Below, piece after piece: positions 25,835-34,171 of a stretch of 37,012 nucleotides of DNA. The DNA lies in NCBI GenBank assembly GCA_017936265.1, contig JAGBFX010000037.1, forward strand, positions 1-37,012. Reading direction: 5' to 3'. A model generated the notes under the pieces. It was given only the letters and a program-made list of their open reading frames with translations, did not search any database and was not told where the DNA came from. Each line of letters starts with the position of its first letter. The stretch's first letter is position 1. The DNA is from Bacteroidaceae bacterium. GTDB taxonomy: Bacteria > Bacteroidota > Bacteroidia > Bacteroidales > Bacteroidaceae. The translations under genes and the position numbers were made by a program.

Positions 25835-25989
25835 TGAGTTCTGCTTCTAAAAGAATGTTAAAACCGATGGTTTTTGATAGGAAAAATTGCACAAATGATA
25901 TTATTTTGTGCAAAAAATATTGCCAATTCAAAAAAAATATAGAAATTTGCACTCGGTTTTGATGCCGACAATCAATCACTTCAATATAT

Positions 25990-27669
25990 ATGAGACATTT
26001 TATAAGTTATTTCAATGATTCTGTAAAGGAACATTGGGATTTACCTGCTGTAACAAATTACGGCAAGGAGTCATATACTTATGGTCAGCTTGCAGAGAAT
26101 ATCGCAAAGTATCATATCCTTTTCAAGGAGACCGGAATCGTGAAGGGCGACAAGATTGCTCTTTATGCCCGTAACTCGGCAGAATGGGTCATCGCTTACT
26201 ATGCGACGTTGACCTATGGCGCCGTTACAGTTCCTTTCCTTCCCGATTTTCTCGCTTCGGCAGTGGCTGAACTCAGCGAGTTCTCGGAGTGCCGTCTTCT
26301 GATTGCCGATGATATCGCTATCAAGGGCCTTAATGAGGACAAGGCGAATTTCGAGCGCATGGAGAACGTCAAGGACTTCATTGGTGTAATCGCTATCAAG
26401 GGGCTCGGCGTCGTTCATGCTGCGGATGATTCTCTTGGCACAGTATGCGGGAATATCGAGAAACTGTTCTCAAAGCAATATCCTGACGGAATAACAGCCG
26501 ATGATGTCAACTATTATAATGACAGCTTCGGTATGGAGGATATCGTTGAAATCAGTTTTACATCAGGCACAACAAGCGCTACGTCAAAAGGTGTCGTGCT
26601 TCCTGCGCGTTCACTCTCTGTGAACCTTGAGTTCGGACGTGGCATTGTTCCCGAATGTGTGGGCGGCAATGTGTTCGCAATCCTTCCTATGGCTCATATG
26701 TTCGGTCAGGCATTCGATATACTCTTCCCCCTGTCGGGTGGTGCACATATCTATGTGATGCCCGGCAAGCCGACACCTGCACGTCTTATCGGCGGCCTTG
26801 CTACCGTAAAGCCATTCATGTTCCTCACTGTACCTCTTGTGATTGAGAAGATATTCAAGTCAAAGGTGTTCCCCGTTGTGCGCAAGTTTCCTGCAAAGCT
26901 TCTGCTCAAGATTCCGGGGCTCGACAGGATTGTGCTCAATAAGATCCGTAACTCGTTGCTTGAGGCATTCGGTAATAACTTTACAGTGGGTGTCATCATC
27001 GGTGGTGCTGCACTTAACCGCGAGGTAGAGGACCTGCTCAAGCGTATGAAGTTCCCATATACGGTAGGCTATGGCATGACAGAGTGCGGCCCGCTTATCT
27101 CTTACCGTGACAAGAGCGAGTATGTGAAATATTCATGCGGTATCAAGGCGAGTCCGATAGAGATACGCATCGATTCGGCGAACCCGCGTCGTGTGCTCGG
27201 TGAGATTCAGGTAAAGGGCGATGCCGTTATGCTCGGATACTATAACAACGAGGAGGCTACAAAGGCCACTTTCACTCCTGACGGCTGGCTGAAGACAGGC
27301 GACATGGGTATTCTCGATGCCAAGGGCAACCTCTTCATCAAGGGCCGTTGCAAGAACATGATTCTCACAGGTAGTGGCCAGAATATCTACCCCGAGGAGA
27401 TTGAAGACAAGATAAACAATCTGCCTTATGTCATCGAATCCATTGTCGTAGGCCGCAAGAATACGCTTGTCGCATTGGTGGTTGCTGACTATGATGCAGG
27501 CAAGAAAGCCGGTCTCACTGATGAGCAGGTCGACAAGATTGTCAATGATAATGTGCTTGCCCTAAATTCAGAGCTTGCGGCGTACAGCAAAATCGGTTAT
27601 ACCGAAATCCGTCGTGAGCCGTTCGAGAAGACTCCCAAGCAGAGTATAAGACGTTTCATGTATAAGTGA
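25990..27669 (+). CDS. AMP-forming acyl-CoA synthetase-like enzyme
   Basis: 559 residues. Adenylate-forming fold with 'DKIALYARNSAEWVIAYYATLTYGAVTVP' split across the N-terminal core, ATP-loop 'FTSGTTSATSKGVV' (about 191-204), 'GYGMTECGP', 'GWLKTGDMG', hinge 'IKGRCKNMILTGSGQNIYPEEIE' and a C-terminal 'TPKQSIRRF' with the probable catalytic Lys550. It probably activates fatty acids as acyl-AMP and then acyl-CoA in the cytoplasm. The ATP loop reads SATSKG rather than TG-x-PKG. The gene stands alone: 155 bp after AmgK/RapZ with no clear promoter, and a terminator follows. Confidence 0.87.
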   Translation: MRHFISYFNDSVKEHWDLPAVTNYGKESYTYGQLAENIAKYHILFKETGIVKGDKIALYARNSAEWVIAYYATLTYGAVTVPFLPDFLASAVAELSEFSECRLLIADDIAIKGLNEDKANFERMENVKDFIGVIAIKGLGVVHAADDSLGTVCGNIEKLFSKQYPDGITADDVNYYNDSFGMEDIVEISFTSGTTSATSKGVVLPARSLSVNLEFGRGIVPECVGGNVFAILPMAHMFGQAFDILFPLSGGAHIYVMPGKPTPARLIGGLATVKPFMFLTVPLVIEKIFKSKVFPVVRKFPAKLLLKIPGLDRIVLNKIRNSLLEAFGNNFTVGVIIGGAALNREVEDLLKRMKFPYTVGYGMTECGPLISYRDKSEYVKYSCGIKASPIEIRIDSANPRRVLGEIQVKGDAVMLGYYNNEEATKATFTPDGWLKTGDMGILDAKGNLFIKGRCKNMILTGSGQNIYPEEIEDKINNLPYVIESIVVGRKNTLVALVVADYDAGKKAGLTDEQVDKIVNDNVLALNSELAAYSKIGYTEIRREPFEKTPKQSIRRFMYK

Positions 27670-27678
27670 TAAATGGTA

Positions 27679-27707
27679 ATCGAGGATGCTGTCAAGGCGT
27701 CCTCGAT
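27679..27707 (+). terminator. Terminator-like hairpin after the acyl-CoA synthetase gene
   Basis: ATCGAGGATGC (27679-27689) pairs with 27697-27707 (one G-U pair), loop 7 nt; only a short T-containing tail follows. Confidence 0.6.
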
Positions 27708-27780
27708 TGTTATAATGGAATATTGATTAATGGCATCGTTGAGTTAAAAATGGTTCCTTTTTCATGTTTTACATGAAATA

Positions 27781-27876
27781 TTCGTATATTCGCCTTGCGG
27801 CAGATATACTTGGCACTCGCTGTGAAAAATATTCAAGCAAGCTTGATATTTCTCGCTCGTTTCTTCGTATATTCGC
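27781..27876 (+). promoter_or_regulatory. Repeated 13-mer, possible promoter of the MarC gene
   Basis: TTCGTATATTCGC occurs at 27781-27793 and 27864-27876. Each contains TATATTCG, one base off the -7 consensus. The second could drive the MarC gene with a leader of about 110 nt. Nothing else was recognised in the 327-bp gap; the minus-strand frame crossing it lies antisense to marC. Confidence 0.35.
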
Positions 27877-27988
27877 AGATGCTGTCTGCTGGTGAGGTTT
27901 CTTCTGTATGTCAGGCAATGGTGGAGTGATGTGCCGTCTGTATGTGCGATGAGGAATCTCAAGTTAAAAGTGTAACATATCAATTTAT

Positions 27989-27994
27989 AGGAGA
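27989..27994 (+). promoter_or_regulatory. Shine-Dalgarno-like site of the MarC gene
   Basis: AGGAGA lies a few bases before ATG 27997. Such G-rich sites are uncommon in this window, where most starts are preceded only by A/T-rich sequence; it supports the chosen start. Confidence 0.5.
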
Positions 27995-27996
27995 AT

Positions 27997-28611
27997 ATGG
28001 ATTTTTTTGCATCATTCAGTTTTGTTGAGTTCTTGAGCGCCTTTATCGTGCTTTTCGCTGTAATTGACCCCATCGGCATCATGCCCATCGTGCTCTCAAT
28101 CCGTGATAAGGGCAAGATAATAAATCCTGTCAAGGCGGTGTTCTTTGCATTCGGCCTCATGTTCCTCTTCTTCTTTGTAGGAGACTGGATTCTGAACCTT
28201 TTTGGTGTAGATATCAACTCGTTTGCCGTTGCCGGTTCAATTGTCATTTTCCTCATGGCACTTGAGATGGTGCTTGATATCGAGATTTTCAAGGACTCTT
28301 CCATTGCGGCAAACGATGCAACAATCGTACCGTTGGTATTTCCTTTGCTTGCCGGTGCAGGTTCGTTCACGACTCTGCTCTCGCTCAAGGCGGAATATGC
28401 TCCGGCCAATATCCTAATGGCTCTTGTGCTGAACGCCATTGTCGTGTTTGCAATGCTCAGTGCGACATCGTTCCTTATAAGGTTGCTTGGTAAAGGCGGT
28501 ATATACTTCACACGCAAGTTCTTCGGAATAATCCTGCTTGCAATCTCCGTCAAGCTGTTTACCTCTAATCTCTCTTATCTAATAAGCCAGATATCGGCAA
28601 CTGCGGGCTGA
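27997..28611 (+). CDS. MarC-family inner-membrane protein
   Basis: 204 residues, six hydrophobic segments. 'FIVLFAVIDPIGIMPI' near the N-terminus is the family hallmark, and 'PLVFPLLAGAGSFTTLLSL' repeats it in the second half, giving the inverted-repeat organisation of MarC/UPF0056. Biological role is unknown; an early link to multiple antibiotic resistance in E. coli was not upheld. Flanked by terminators, so monocistronic. Confidence 0.88.
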   Translation: MDFFASFSFVEFLSAFIVLFAVIDPIGIMPIVLSIRDKGKIINPVKAVFFAFGLMFLFFFVGDWILNLFGVDINSFAVAGSIVIFLMALEMVLDIEIFKDSSIAANDATIVPLVFPLLAGAGSFTTLLSLKAEYAPANILMALVLNAIVVFAMLSATSFLIRLLGKGGIYFTRKFFGIILLAISVKLFTSNLSYLISQISATAG

Positions 28612-28638
28612 TAGACCAATGGAATATAATAGATCCTG

Positions 28639-28672
28639 ACGAAGAGGGTGACTCAAAAGTCATCCTCTTCGT
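28639..28672 (+). terminator. Terminator after the MarC gene
   Basis: 15-bp stem (28639-28653 with 28658-28672, one G-U pair), CAAA loop, then GTTTT. Confidence 0.75.
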
Positions 28673-28835
28673 GTTTTCCGCATATAGCAATGTTTTACAT
28701 CATTGCGAGCGGTCGGTTTTTTGAAAAAATATTGTTGTTTTGTTTTGATGTTCATTATCGATAGCTGGGGGTTATTAAAGTTCTACTGTGTCCGGATAAT
28801 GTCAAAACAGCAACCTTCTCCTTCTTATGCAGTAC

Positions 28836-28843
28836 TACCTTTG
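28836..28843 (+). promoter_or_regulatory. -7 box for the unknown gene at 28905
   Basis: TACCTTTG, exact TAnnTTTG, 61 bp before the ATG. No -33 box stands out. Confidence 0.5.
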
Positions 28844-28904
28844 TCGCATCGGAGAACATTCATTGTGTGTGGGTTCTCCAAGTGAATTAAAAAGCAGATA
28901 AATC

Positions 28905-29513
28905 ATGAAAAAGAACATTTCAGACAAGACGGACAGGGTGCAGCATGGTGCCCCTGCTCAAAAGAATCGGCGTGTAGTAAATTATGTCGAGAAGGAACTC
29001 TTCGATAGCCTCGTAAGTTGCCACAATGCGCTCGCACGCTACGTAGGAGCGCCATACTCGGTACTGCCTGACAAGGCTACCCCTTATCCTGCAACATTGG
29101 GCGAGTATGGAAGTATGGTAAAAGGTTTTGCCGGATACCGCCTCGACCTTACTCCGTATGTTGGAAAATACAAGTATGTCCGCTTCCGTGGCAAAGGCAA
29201 CGGCAAGAACGTCATCTGCGGTTGTATAATAGACAAGGAGGGTTGGGTCGAGAGTTTCAAGGCGTTGCCCGATGCCGATGGCTGGGCTACGCTTCCGTTG
29301 ACCGAGGCTTCCATTGCGCTGCATGCCAGCGTACCTGTCAGGAAGGGCAAATGTCGGTGGAATGATGTCAGTGTGAAACTCATCTCAGGCGGTATGTACG
29401 ATAAGTACGATTCTGCCTTGAAGGGACTCGATGACCGTCTCTTTGCCATTGAGAGAGCCTTGAACGCATTTCCGGTGACTGCACGTGGCAGTTTCACTGT
29501 TGCATTGTGCTGA
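28905..29513 (+). CDS. Unknown protein, possible beta-sandwich domain
   Basis: 202 residues, not recognised. No signal peptide or membrane segment. Basic, polar N-terminus (1-50), then a segment (about 75-160, 'YRLDLTPYVGKYKYVRFRGKGNG', split by strands, to 'WATLPLTEASIALHASVPV') with the alternating pattern of a small beta-sandwich such as those in phage tail-fibre or glycan-binding proteins. The end (about 165-190) is helical. It has its own promoter and a strong terminator, so it is probably expressed. It lies directly before an AbiH-type defence gene, but separate transcription gives no firm functional link. Confidence 0.65.
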   Translation: MKKNISDKTDRVQHGAPAQKNRRVVNYVEKELFDSLVSCHNALARYVGAPYSVLPDKATPYPATLGEYGSMVKGFAGYRLDLTPYVGKYKYVRFRGKGNGKNVICGCIIDKEGWVESFKALPDADGWATLPLTEASIALHASVPVRKGKCRWNDVSVKLISGGMYDKYDSALKGLDDRLFAIERALNAFPVTARGSFTVALC

Positions 29514-29516
29514 CAT

Positions 29517-29565
29517 CAGAAGTTGAAAGGAGAGGATTTTGCTCTCCTTTAAACTTCTGTTTTTG
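29517..29565 (+). terminator. Strong terminator after the unknown gene
   Basis: 18-bp stem with one mismatch (29517-29534 with 29542-29559), 7-nt loop, followed by TTTTTG. Confidence 0.85.
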
Positions 29566-29641
29566 TAAACGACTTTGAATTTATTCAGTTTATATTTCAA
29601 AAAAAAACGACTCCTGCTCTACATGTTTTTTATTTTGTAGC

Positions 29642-29649
29642 TATATTCG
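29642..29649 (+). promoter_or_regulatory. Putative -7 box of the AbiH-type gene
   Basis: TATATTCG, one base off consensus, 55 bp before the ATG at 29705. Confidence 0.35.
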
Positions 29650-29704
29650 CTTTGTAAAAATGAGTGACATTGTGAACCTTCAATCGGTACCGTGAACGAG
29701 AACA

Positions 29705-31447
29705 ATGGATAAGGCAAGAATTATACAGTCGATATCTGAACTTCAGGAGAGTGTGAGGAAGGGCGATACAGAGAGCATGTATCGTTGCGCTCATGCCTTG
29801 AATCTTCTGTTTGTTGAAGAGGTGTCTGAGCCGTTCGGCGGTTACGATGCTGCATCGATGAGGTTCAGGGTCGCCGAGGCTATGATATCCTTTTATCTGA
29901 CAATAGGCGAAACATCGCGGGCCGGAACATTGAGGAATAGAATTGTCGCTCACTACCAGGCAATAAGGAAATCAAATGAGTATTCTGTCCGGGAGAAACA
30001 TGAACTCAAGGAGACTCTACAGAGAATCAAAGCCTTGTTCCCGGCAACTCTGCATGGACGTAGAAGCGCAATTGATAAATCGGATATCGAGTACAGGAGA
30101 AAACTCTTTATTATACGTGCGTACAGATGGTTCCATGAGAGTCATGGGATGTTGCCGCTTGAAGGGTTGAGGTATCTCAAACCGTTCAATGTCGAGGCCC
30201 TCTTGAGTACCTTGCCTGTAGATATGCCCAAGGCTGAGGTTGTCGAGGAAATGACCCGACACTGCTATGCTATGGGCGGTTCTCTTGCACCATACTCCTT
30301 GCAACGGCAATATGCAATAAAGGGAGAAGCTGCCAGACATCTCTATGTTATCGGCAATGGTTTTGATTTGCATCATGGTGCCGAGTCGGGATACAGGAAC
30401 TTCCGCCGCTATCTCTACAGGCGAAGTCCTGAAACGGTAGGACTCTTCGACCTGTATTTCGGTCCACGTTCATTGGAGAGGAGTTTCTCATCTCCAGTCG
30501 GATGGTTCTGGTGTATGCAGCCATACAGTTACCGACATAAGGAATACGGGCTGCGTTATCCCGTAGCTACATGGAGCCGGATGAACCTGTGGAAGGATTT
30601 TGAAGCGAACCTCGGCGAACTTAATCGGGAGAAGGTGTTTGACATCCTTGACATGCAGTTGCCACGTGTGGATGAAGGAGAAGAGGGATTCAGTTATTCG
30701 GAGTATTATGCACCGTTGGACAATATAACCGGTGCCGTGAATGCATGTACATTTGAAATGAAGTATCATTTCCACAGGTGGGTCAATACTCTCCACTATG
30801 CTAAAGGCTTCAGAAAGAAGATGCTGGCTATCGACAAAGATGCACTCTTCCTGAATTTCAACTATACGCTGTTCCTGGAGAGTGAGTATGGAGTCCCGGC
30901 CGAACAGATATGCTATATCCATGGAAACAGGAACGGTAAGTTCGGCTCTCTGATTCTGGGACATGGTTCGCACGACGAGGAGGCTTTTGAACGCTGGAGA
31001 CACAAGAATCGGAACCGCCGCCGTTATCGCCATGTGCAGAAGGACAAGCGCGGGCGTTATTTCAGGAACGACAAGCTTGCCTATCTGGCTTTCTTCCACA
31101 AGGATGACTCTAATGCAAACTGGCGGTTGCCGATACGTTATTATGCGGTACAGGAGGCCGAGGAACGACTGGAGAAATATTATGATCTGAATTTCAAGAA
31201 TACGGCGAAGGTCATTGATGCCAATATGGGCTTCTTCAACTCGCTCGGCAGCGTCGGGAAAGTGACCGTAATAGGCTGTTCGCTCGGAACTGTCGACATG
31301 GATTATTACAGAAAATTAAAGTCGTCGGTAAAGGATGATGCACATTGGGAAATAAGCTATCATTCCCCCGAAGATGAAGAAAGAATAAGGAAGTTCTGCA
31401 AGGAACTGAACCTTGATGCCGGATGTGTCAGTACATTCAGGATGTAA
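29705..31447 (+). CDS. AbiH-family (phage abortive infection) protein with new N-terminal region
   Basis: 580 residues. The part from about 212 on is AbiH-like: 'LYVIGNGFDLHHG' (213-225) followed by 'YRNF', 'LFLNFNYTLFLE' (381-392), 'CYIHGNRNG' (403-411), 'LILGHGSHDEEA' and 'VIGCSLGTVDMDYY' near 522-535. AbiH blocks phage in lactococci by an unknown mechanism; its Gly-rich start resembles nucleotide-binding folds such as SIR2-like proteins (inference). Residues 1-210 are largely helical, have no motif I recognise, and are extra compared with typical AbiH of about 300-400 residues. No partner gene shares the transcript; the stop is directly followed by a hairpin-rich, RNA-like region. Confidence 0.8.
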   Translation: MDKARIIQSISELQESVRKGDTESMYRCAHALNLLFVEEVSEPFGGYDAASMRFRVAEAMISFYLTIGETSRAGTLRNRIVAHYQAIRKSNEYSVREKHELKETLQRIKALFPATLHGRRSAIDKSDIEYRRKLFIIRAYRWFHESHGMLPLEGLRYLKPFNVEALLSTLPVDMPKAEVVEEMTRHCYAMGGSLAPYSLQRQYAIKGEAARHLYVIGNGFDLHHGAESGYRNFRRYLYRRSPETVGLFDLYFGPRSLERSFSSPVGWFWCMQPYSYRHKEYGLRYPVATWSRMNLWKDFEANLGELNREKVFDILDMQLPRVDEGEEGFSYSEYYAPLDNITGAVNACTFEMKYHFHRWVNTLHYAKGFRKKMLAIDKDALFLNFNYTLFLESEYGVPAEQICYIHGNRNGKFGSLILGHGSHDEEAFERWRHKNRNRRRYRHVQKDKRGRYFRNDKLAYLAFFHKDDSNANWRLPIRYYAVQEAEERLEKYYDLNFKNTAKVIDANMGFFNSLGSVGKVTVIGCSLGTVDMDYYRKLKSSVKDDAHWEISYHSPEDEERIRKFCKELNLDAGCVSTFRM

Positions 31448-31735
31448 CCCTGCAATTGACAGGGCCCACTCATTCGTTTGGACAAGAGTATATGGTATAC
31501 CCCGTTGGAGGATAACCCGCCAAACGACTTGTTAACTCCGGTGCAGACTGGGGTTCTGCTGTATGAGTGGATTTTCAGGACACCAAAAGGTGTCACGTTG
31601 CCCATTGTGGCAACAGACTGCACTCCGATGTGGATGCAGCGTTAGCAAACCACCGGTGCCGGTAGACGCCGAAAGTCGGTCGACAGCTCTGGGTAAATGG
31701 TTATGAGGGAGAGGTAAATCCTACTCCCTCTTTTT
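31448..31735 (+). ncRNA. Candidate structured RNA downstream of AbiH, class unknown
   Basis: This gap has no gene on either strand but is full of exact stems: CCCTG/CAGGG (31448-31464); CCACTCAT/ATGAGTGG (31466-31473 with 31563-31570) enclosing TCGTTTGG/CCAAACGA (31474-31481 with 31520-31527) and GCAGA/TCTGC (31543-31559); GACACC-AAAA-GGTGTC (31579-31594); GTTGCC/GGCAAC (31597-31614); CTGCA.TCC/GGATGCAG (31618-31639). The T5-tailed hairpin at 31705-31735 ends it. It lacks features of tmRNA, RNase P, 6S RNA or a riboswitch I know. It may be a separate RNA or a structured 3' UTR of abiH. The following 31736-31929 shows only a possible 20-codon ORF at 31737 and a small hairpin. Confidence 0.55.
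31705..31735 (+). terminator. Rho-independent terminator closing the AbiH/RNA unit
   Basis: GAGGGAG-AGG pairs with CCT-(A)-CTCCCTC (31705-31714 with 31720-31730), loop TAAAT, directly followed by TTTTT (31731-31735). Confidence 0.8.
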
Positions 31736-31929
31736 CATGAATAGAAGTCATAAGCAGTCTGAGTTGTTGCACTCAACAGTCGCAGGCAGAATGCATTGAG
31801 ATAATATATTCTCTCCTTGAAAAGAGAAAAGTATATCAATATTGAAATCTATTTTGCTGGTAAAAAGAGATACAAATGAATCTTATTCAAATGGAAAGTC
31901 TTGTGGTTGCTTATCTCTATGGTAATGCG

Positions 31930-33021
31930 TCAATAGAATTTCTTCATGCCTTCTGTTTCGGCGGTCTTTAGTGTGCCGTCGTTGTCGCTGTATATGAGGA
32001 ATGCTTCTATGCTGCTGTCGTTGCGGCATATTTCCATGGCCTTTTCTACACCCATTACCATGAACGCTGTCGCATAGGCATCTGCGGTGGCGCAGTCATC
32101 GGCAATGACCGTTGCCGATAGCAGGCTGTGGTTTACGGGATAGCCTGTACGTGGGTCGATTGTGTGTGCAATCTTGCGGCCGTCAACCTCACGGTAGTTG
32201 CGGTAGTTGCCCGATGTGGCCATACCCTTGCCGCTGGCATTGATGGCTGTCTGCAGTTCGGTGCTCTTGCCCGACGGGTCGTCAACAGGCTTGCTTATAC
32301 CGATTCTCCACTCCTTGCCTTTGGGATTGTTGCCACGTGCGACAACCTCTCCTCCAATCTCTACAAGAAAGTCTGTTACTCCATTTTCTGTCAGCAGTTC
32401 CGCAACCGCGTCACAACCGTATCCTTTGGCAATGGCACTGCAGTCGAGCATTGTCTGCGGGAACTGCTTTGTAATCTTGCCGTCGTCGAGTGTTATGCTC
32501 TTGTAGCCGATATATCTGCACAGGCTGTCAATGGTTGCGCTGTCGACAGCTATTCCGTTCTTGAAGCCGAATCCCCAGGCGTTCACAAGTGGTGCCACGG
32601 TTATGTCGAATGCTCCGCCTGTCTTTTCTGATACCTTTTGGGCAAGGTTGAACACTGCGGTAAACATTGCGTCGGCAGTGGTGTCGCGGTTCTCGTTTAT
32701 AGCACTTATAAGGGAATTCTTGTTGAACGGCGATAGCGAGTTGTCCACAGCCGCGAGTATTGCGCGAATGGCTTCATGTCTGTCCTCGGCCGAACGGTAG
32801 GTAATGCTGTAGTACGTACCGAATACGTTGCCGCGGTTGCAGATATAGTGCTCATCAATGGTAGATGATGTGTATCTGTTGCCTTTAGCGTCAATCTTCT
32901 GCCAGTTCTTCGATGCCTTTTCCTGCTCGATTCGTGTCTGGTTGTTCCTTATTATATAAATGGTTCCTACCATTAGGAAAAGCAGGAACAATATCTTCCA
33001 AATATTCAGTTTGCCGTTCAT
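31930..33021 (-). CDS. apbE: FAD:protein FMN transferase
   Basis: 363 residues. N-terminal membrane anchor (about 8-25), then an extracytoplasmic ApbE domain: 'NVFGTYYSITY', 'AFDITVAPLVNAWGFG', 'LDCSAIAKGYGCD', 'VEIGGEVVARG', 'HTIDPRTGYPV' and the metal-binding 'DDCATADAYATAFMVMG'. It attaches FMN to Thr/Ser of respiratory proteins such as NqrC and RnfG; those substrates are not in this window. Last gene of the five-gene operon, 3 bp after the DUF6048 gene. Confidence 0.95.
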   Translation of the reverse strand: MNGKLNIWKILFLLFLMVGTIYIIRNNQTRIEQEKASKNWQKIDAKGNRYTSSTIDEHYICNRGNVFGTYYSITYRSAEDRHEAIRAILAAVDNSLSPFNKNSLISAINENRDTTADAMFTAVFNLAQKVSEKTGGAFDITVAPLVNAWGFGFKNGIAVDSATIDSLCRYIGYKSITLDDGKITKQFPQTMLDCSAIAKGYGCDAVAELLTENGVTDFLVEIGGEVVARGNNPKGKEWRIGISKPVDDPSGKSTELQTAINASGKGMATSGNYRNYREVDGRKIAHTIDPRTGYPVNHSLLSATVIADDCATADAYATAFMVMGVEKAMEICRNDSSIEAFLIYSDNDGTLKTAETEGMKKFY

Positions 33022-33024
33022 TGT

Positions 33025-33717
33025 TTACTTGAATGGTATTTCGTAGATGAGGTTATATGTGCCGCCGAAGCATGTGCTCTGGTTTATGCCATAGCCTGGA
33101 ATGTACCACATCTGTGAGTTGCTTGCCTTCTTCTGGTTTATACGTGCCTTGTAGCGTATGCTCCAGCCCATGTGGAAATTCTTGGCAATCTTGACTCTTA
33201 CCCCAACGCCTACCTCGGCCCACATGGCACTGCCTTTGACATCATTGAGCTCGAGTGTTGTGCTTCCTCCCCAGACCGGGTCTATTATGGGCGGTGTGTC
33301 GACATCGTACCTGCAGTTTGTCCAGGCTATACGGCCTATGGCGAAGATACTGTAGTCGGGGTCGGGCTTCTCCCTTGTTGTGCTGAAATTGTAGTTCACT
33401 CCGACACGGTAGTAGGGTGCGCTTGTCTTGTATCTTATGGCTGTGGTCTCATCTGTGGCATCGCACCAGCCGTAACCGAACTCGGCGGTAGGGTAGATGC
33501 GGTTACCGAAGTTCGCCTCAATGGCAACCTCTCCGCTTGTATAGTCGCTGAGCAGGGAGTTGGCAAATCCGAACAGGTCGGCCGATGCTGCTATACCGTT
33601 GAAAGAGAAACTGATGGGGTTCTCCTCACTCTCTTTGCCATCGCGCTCCTGTGCTGTCACAGACAATGCCGAGAGGAGTATGATGCTACTCAACAAAAAA
33701 TATCTTAACATTCTCAT
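33025..33717 (-). CDS. DUF6048 outer-membrane beta-barrel-like protein
   Basis: 230 residues from ATG 33717; TTG 33726 would lengthen the overlap with the gene in front, and ATG 33711 is also possible. Signal peptide ends VTAQ|E. The rest alternates short amphipathic strands ('EVAIEANFGNRIYPTAEFGYGW', read across strands, 'YYRVGVNYNFS', 'MHLGW'-like 'FHMGWSIRYKARI') and ends in a beta-barrel-type C-terminus (IYEIPFK). Matches the Bacteroidetes DUF6048 family, function unknown. The DUF6452 lipoprotein gene overlaps its start by 32 bp, and the two families usually occur side by side. Confidence 0.78.
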   Translation of the reverse strand: MRMLRYFLLSSIILLSALSVTAQERDGKESEENPISFSFNGIAASADLFGFANSLLSDYTSGEVAIEANFGNRIYPTAEFGYGWCDATDETTAIRYKTSAPYYRVGVNYNFSTTREKPDPDYSIFAIGRIAWTNCRYDVDTPPIIDPVWGGSTTLELNDVKGSAMWAEVGVGVRVKIAKNFHMGWSIRYKARINQKKASNSQMWYIPGYGINQSTCFGGTYNLIYEIPFK

Positions 33718-34171
33718 TGGCGTCAAATTTTACATATTCCTGAACAATGGCAACCGAGTCGACCAATCTTCTTGTGTGCTCAATGCCCTCAAGCCTGTGG
33801 TACATGATTGTGCCGCATTCCATTGACTGGTAATATGGTATGTTCTCATGTAGGAAGTAGAGCGTGTCGGCCAGACTGTTCTCATAGCCGAATATTACAG
33901 TATCGCACTCACTGGTGTAGCTCATGGGGAGCATCAGGTTGTCGGTGTTCACAATGTGGTTCACGACAATTGAGTCTTTGCCGTTAACCATTAGCGACAC
34001 GGTAAGAGCTTCGGGAAACTCGTACTTCACTTCGCTGCTGTCGCTCCTGTAGAATCCAATCCTGTCATATGCGGTGTTCTCGAGGTAGCAGTCGTAGCCG
34101 TTGTCACAGCCAATAAACAGTGTGGCAAACAGAATTGCAATAATGTATGTGATGTTCTTGCCTTTCATCAT
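33686..34171 (-). CDS. DUF6452 lipoprotein
   Basis: 161 residues. Lipobox FIGC with Cys22, then 'GYDCYLENTAYDRIGFY' and beta-rich sequence ending 'YVKFDANENVKIFFVE', typical of DUF6452, a Bacteroidetes envelope family without known function. Its start overlaps the stop of the glycosyltransferase gene (ATGA, 34168-34171), and its 3' end overlaps the DUF6048 gene; both indicate translational coupling. Presumably it acts with DUF6048. Confidence 0.75.
   Translation of the reverse strand: MMKGKNITYIIAILFATLFIGCDNGYDCYLENTAYDRIGFYRSDSSEVKYEFPEALTVSLMVNGKDSIVVNHIVNTDNLMLPMSYTSECDTVIFGYENSLADTLYFLHENIPYYQSMECGTIMYHRLEGIEHTRRLVDSVAIVQEYVKFDANENVKIFFVE

Noticed and set aside
27762-28553. 263-codon minus-strand frame across the MarC gene
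   Set aside because: Antisense to a clear membrane protein gene; its product has no family features.
28703-28885. 60-codon plus-strand frame before the unknown gene
   Set aside because: TTG start and it spans the exact -7 box at 28836; more likely untranslated promoter region.
31448-31735. tmRNA, RNase P RNA, 6S RNA or a group II intron
   Set aside because: None of the hallmark sequences (such as GAGGAAAGTCC, a tag reading frame, domain V) is visible, and no reverse transcriptase is near.
31737-31799. 20-codon ORF after the terminator
   Set aside because: Too short, no promoter or ribosome-binding site, and it directly follows a T5 terminator.
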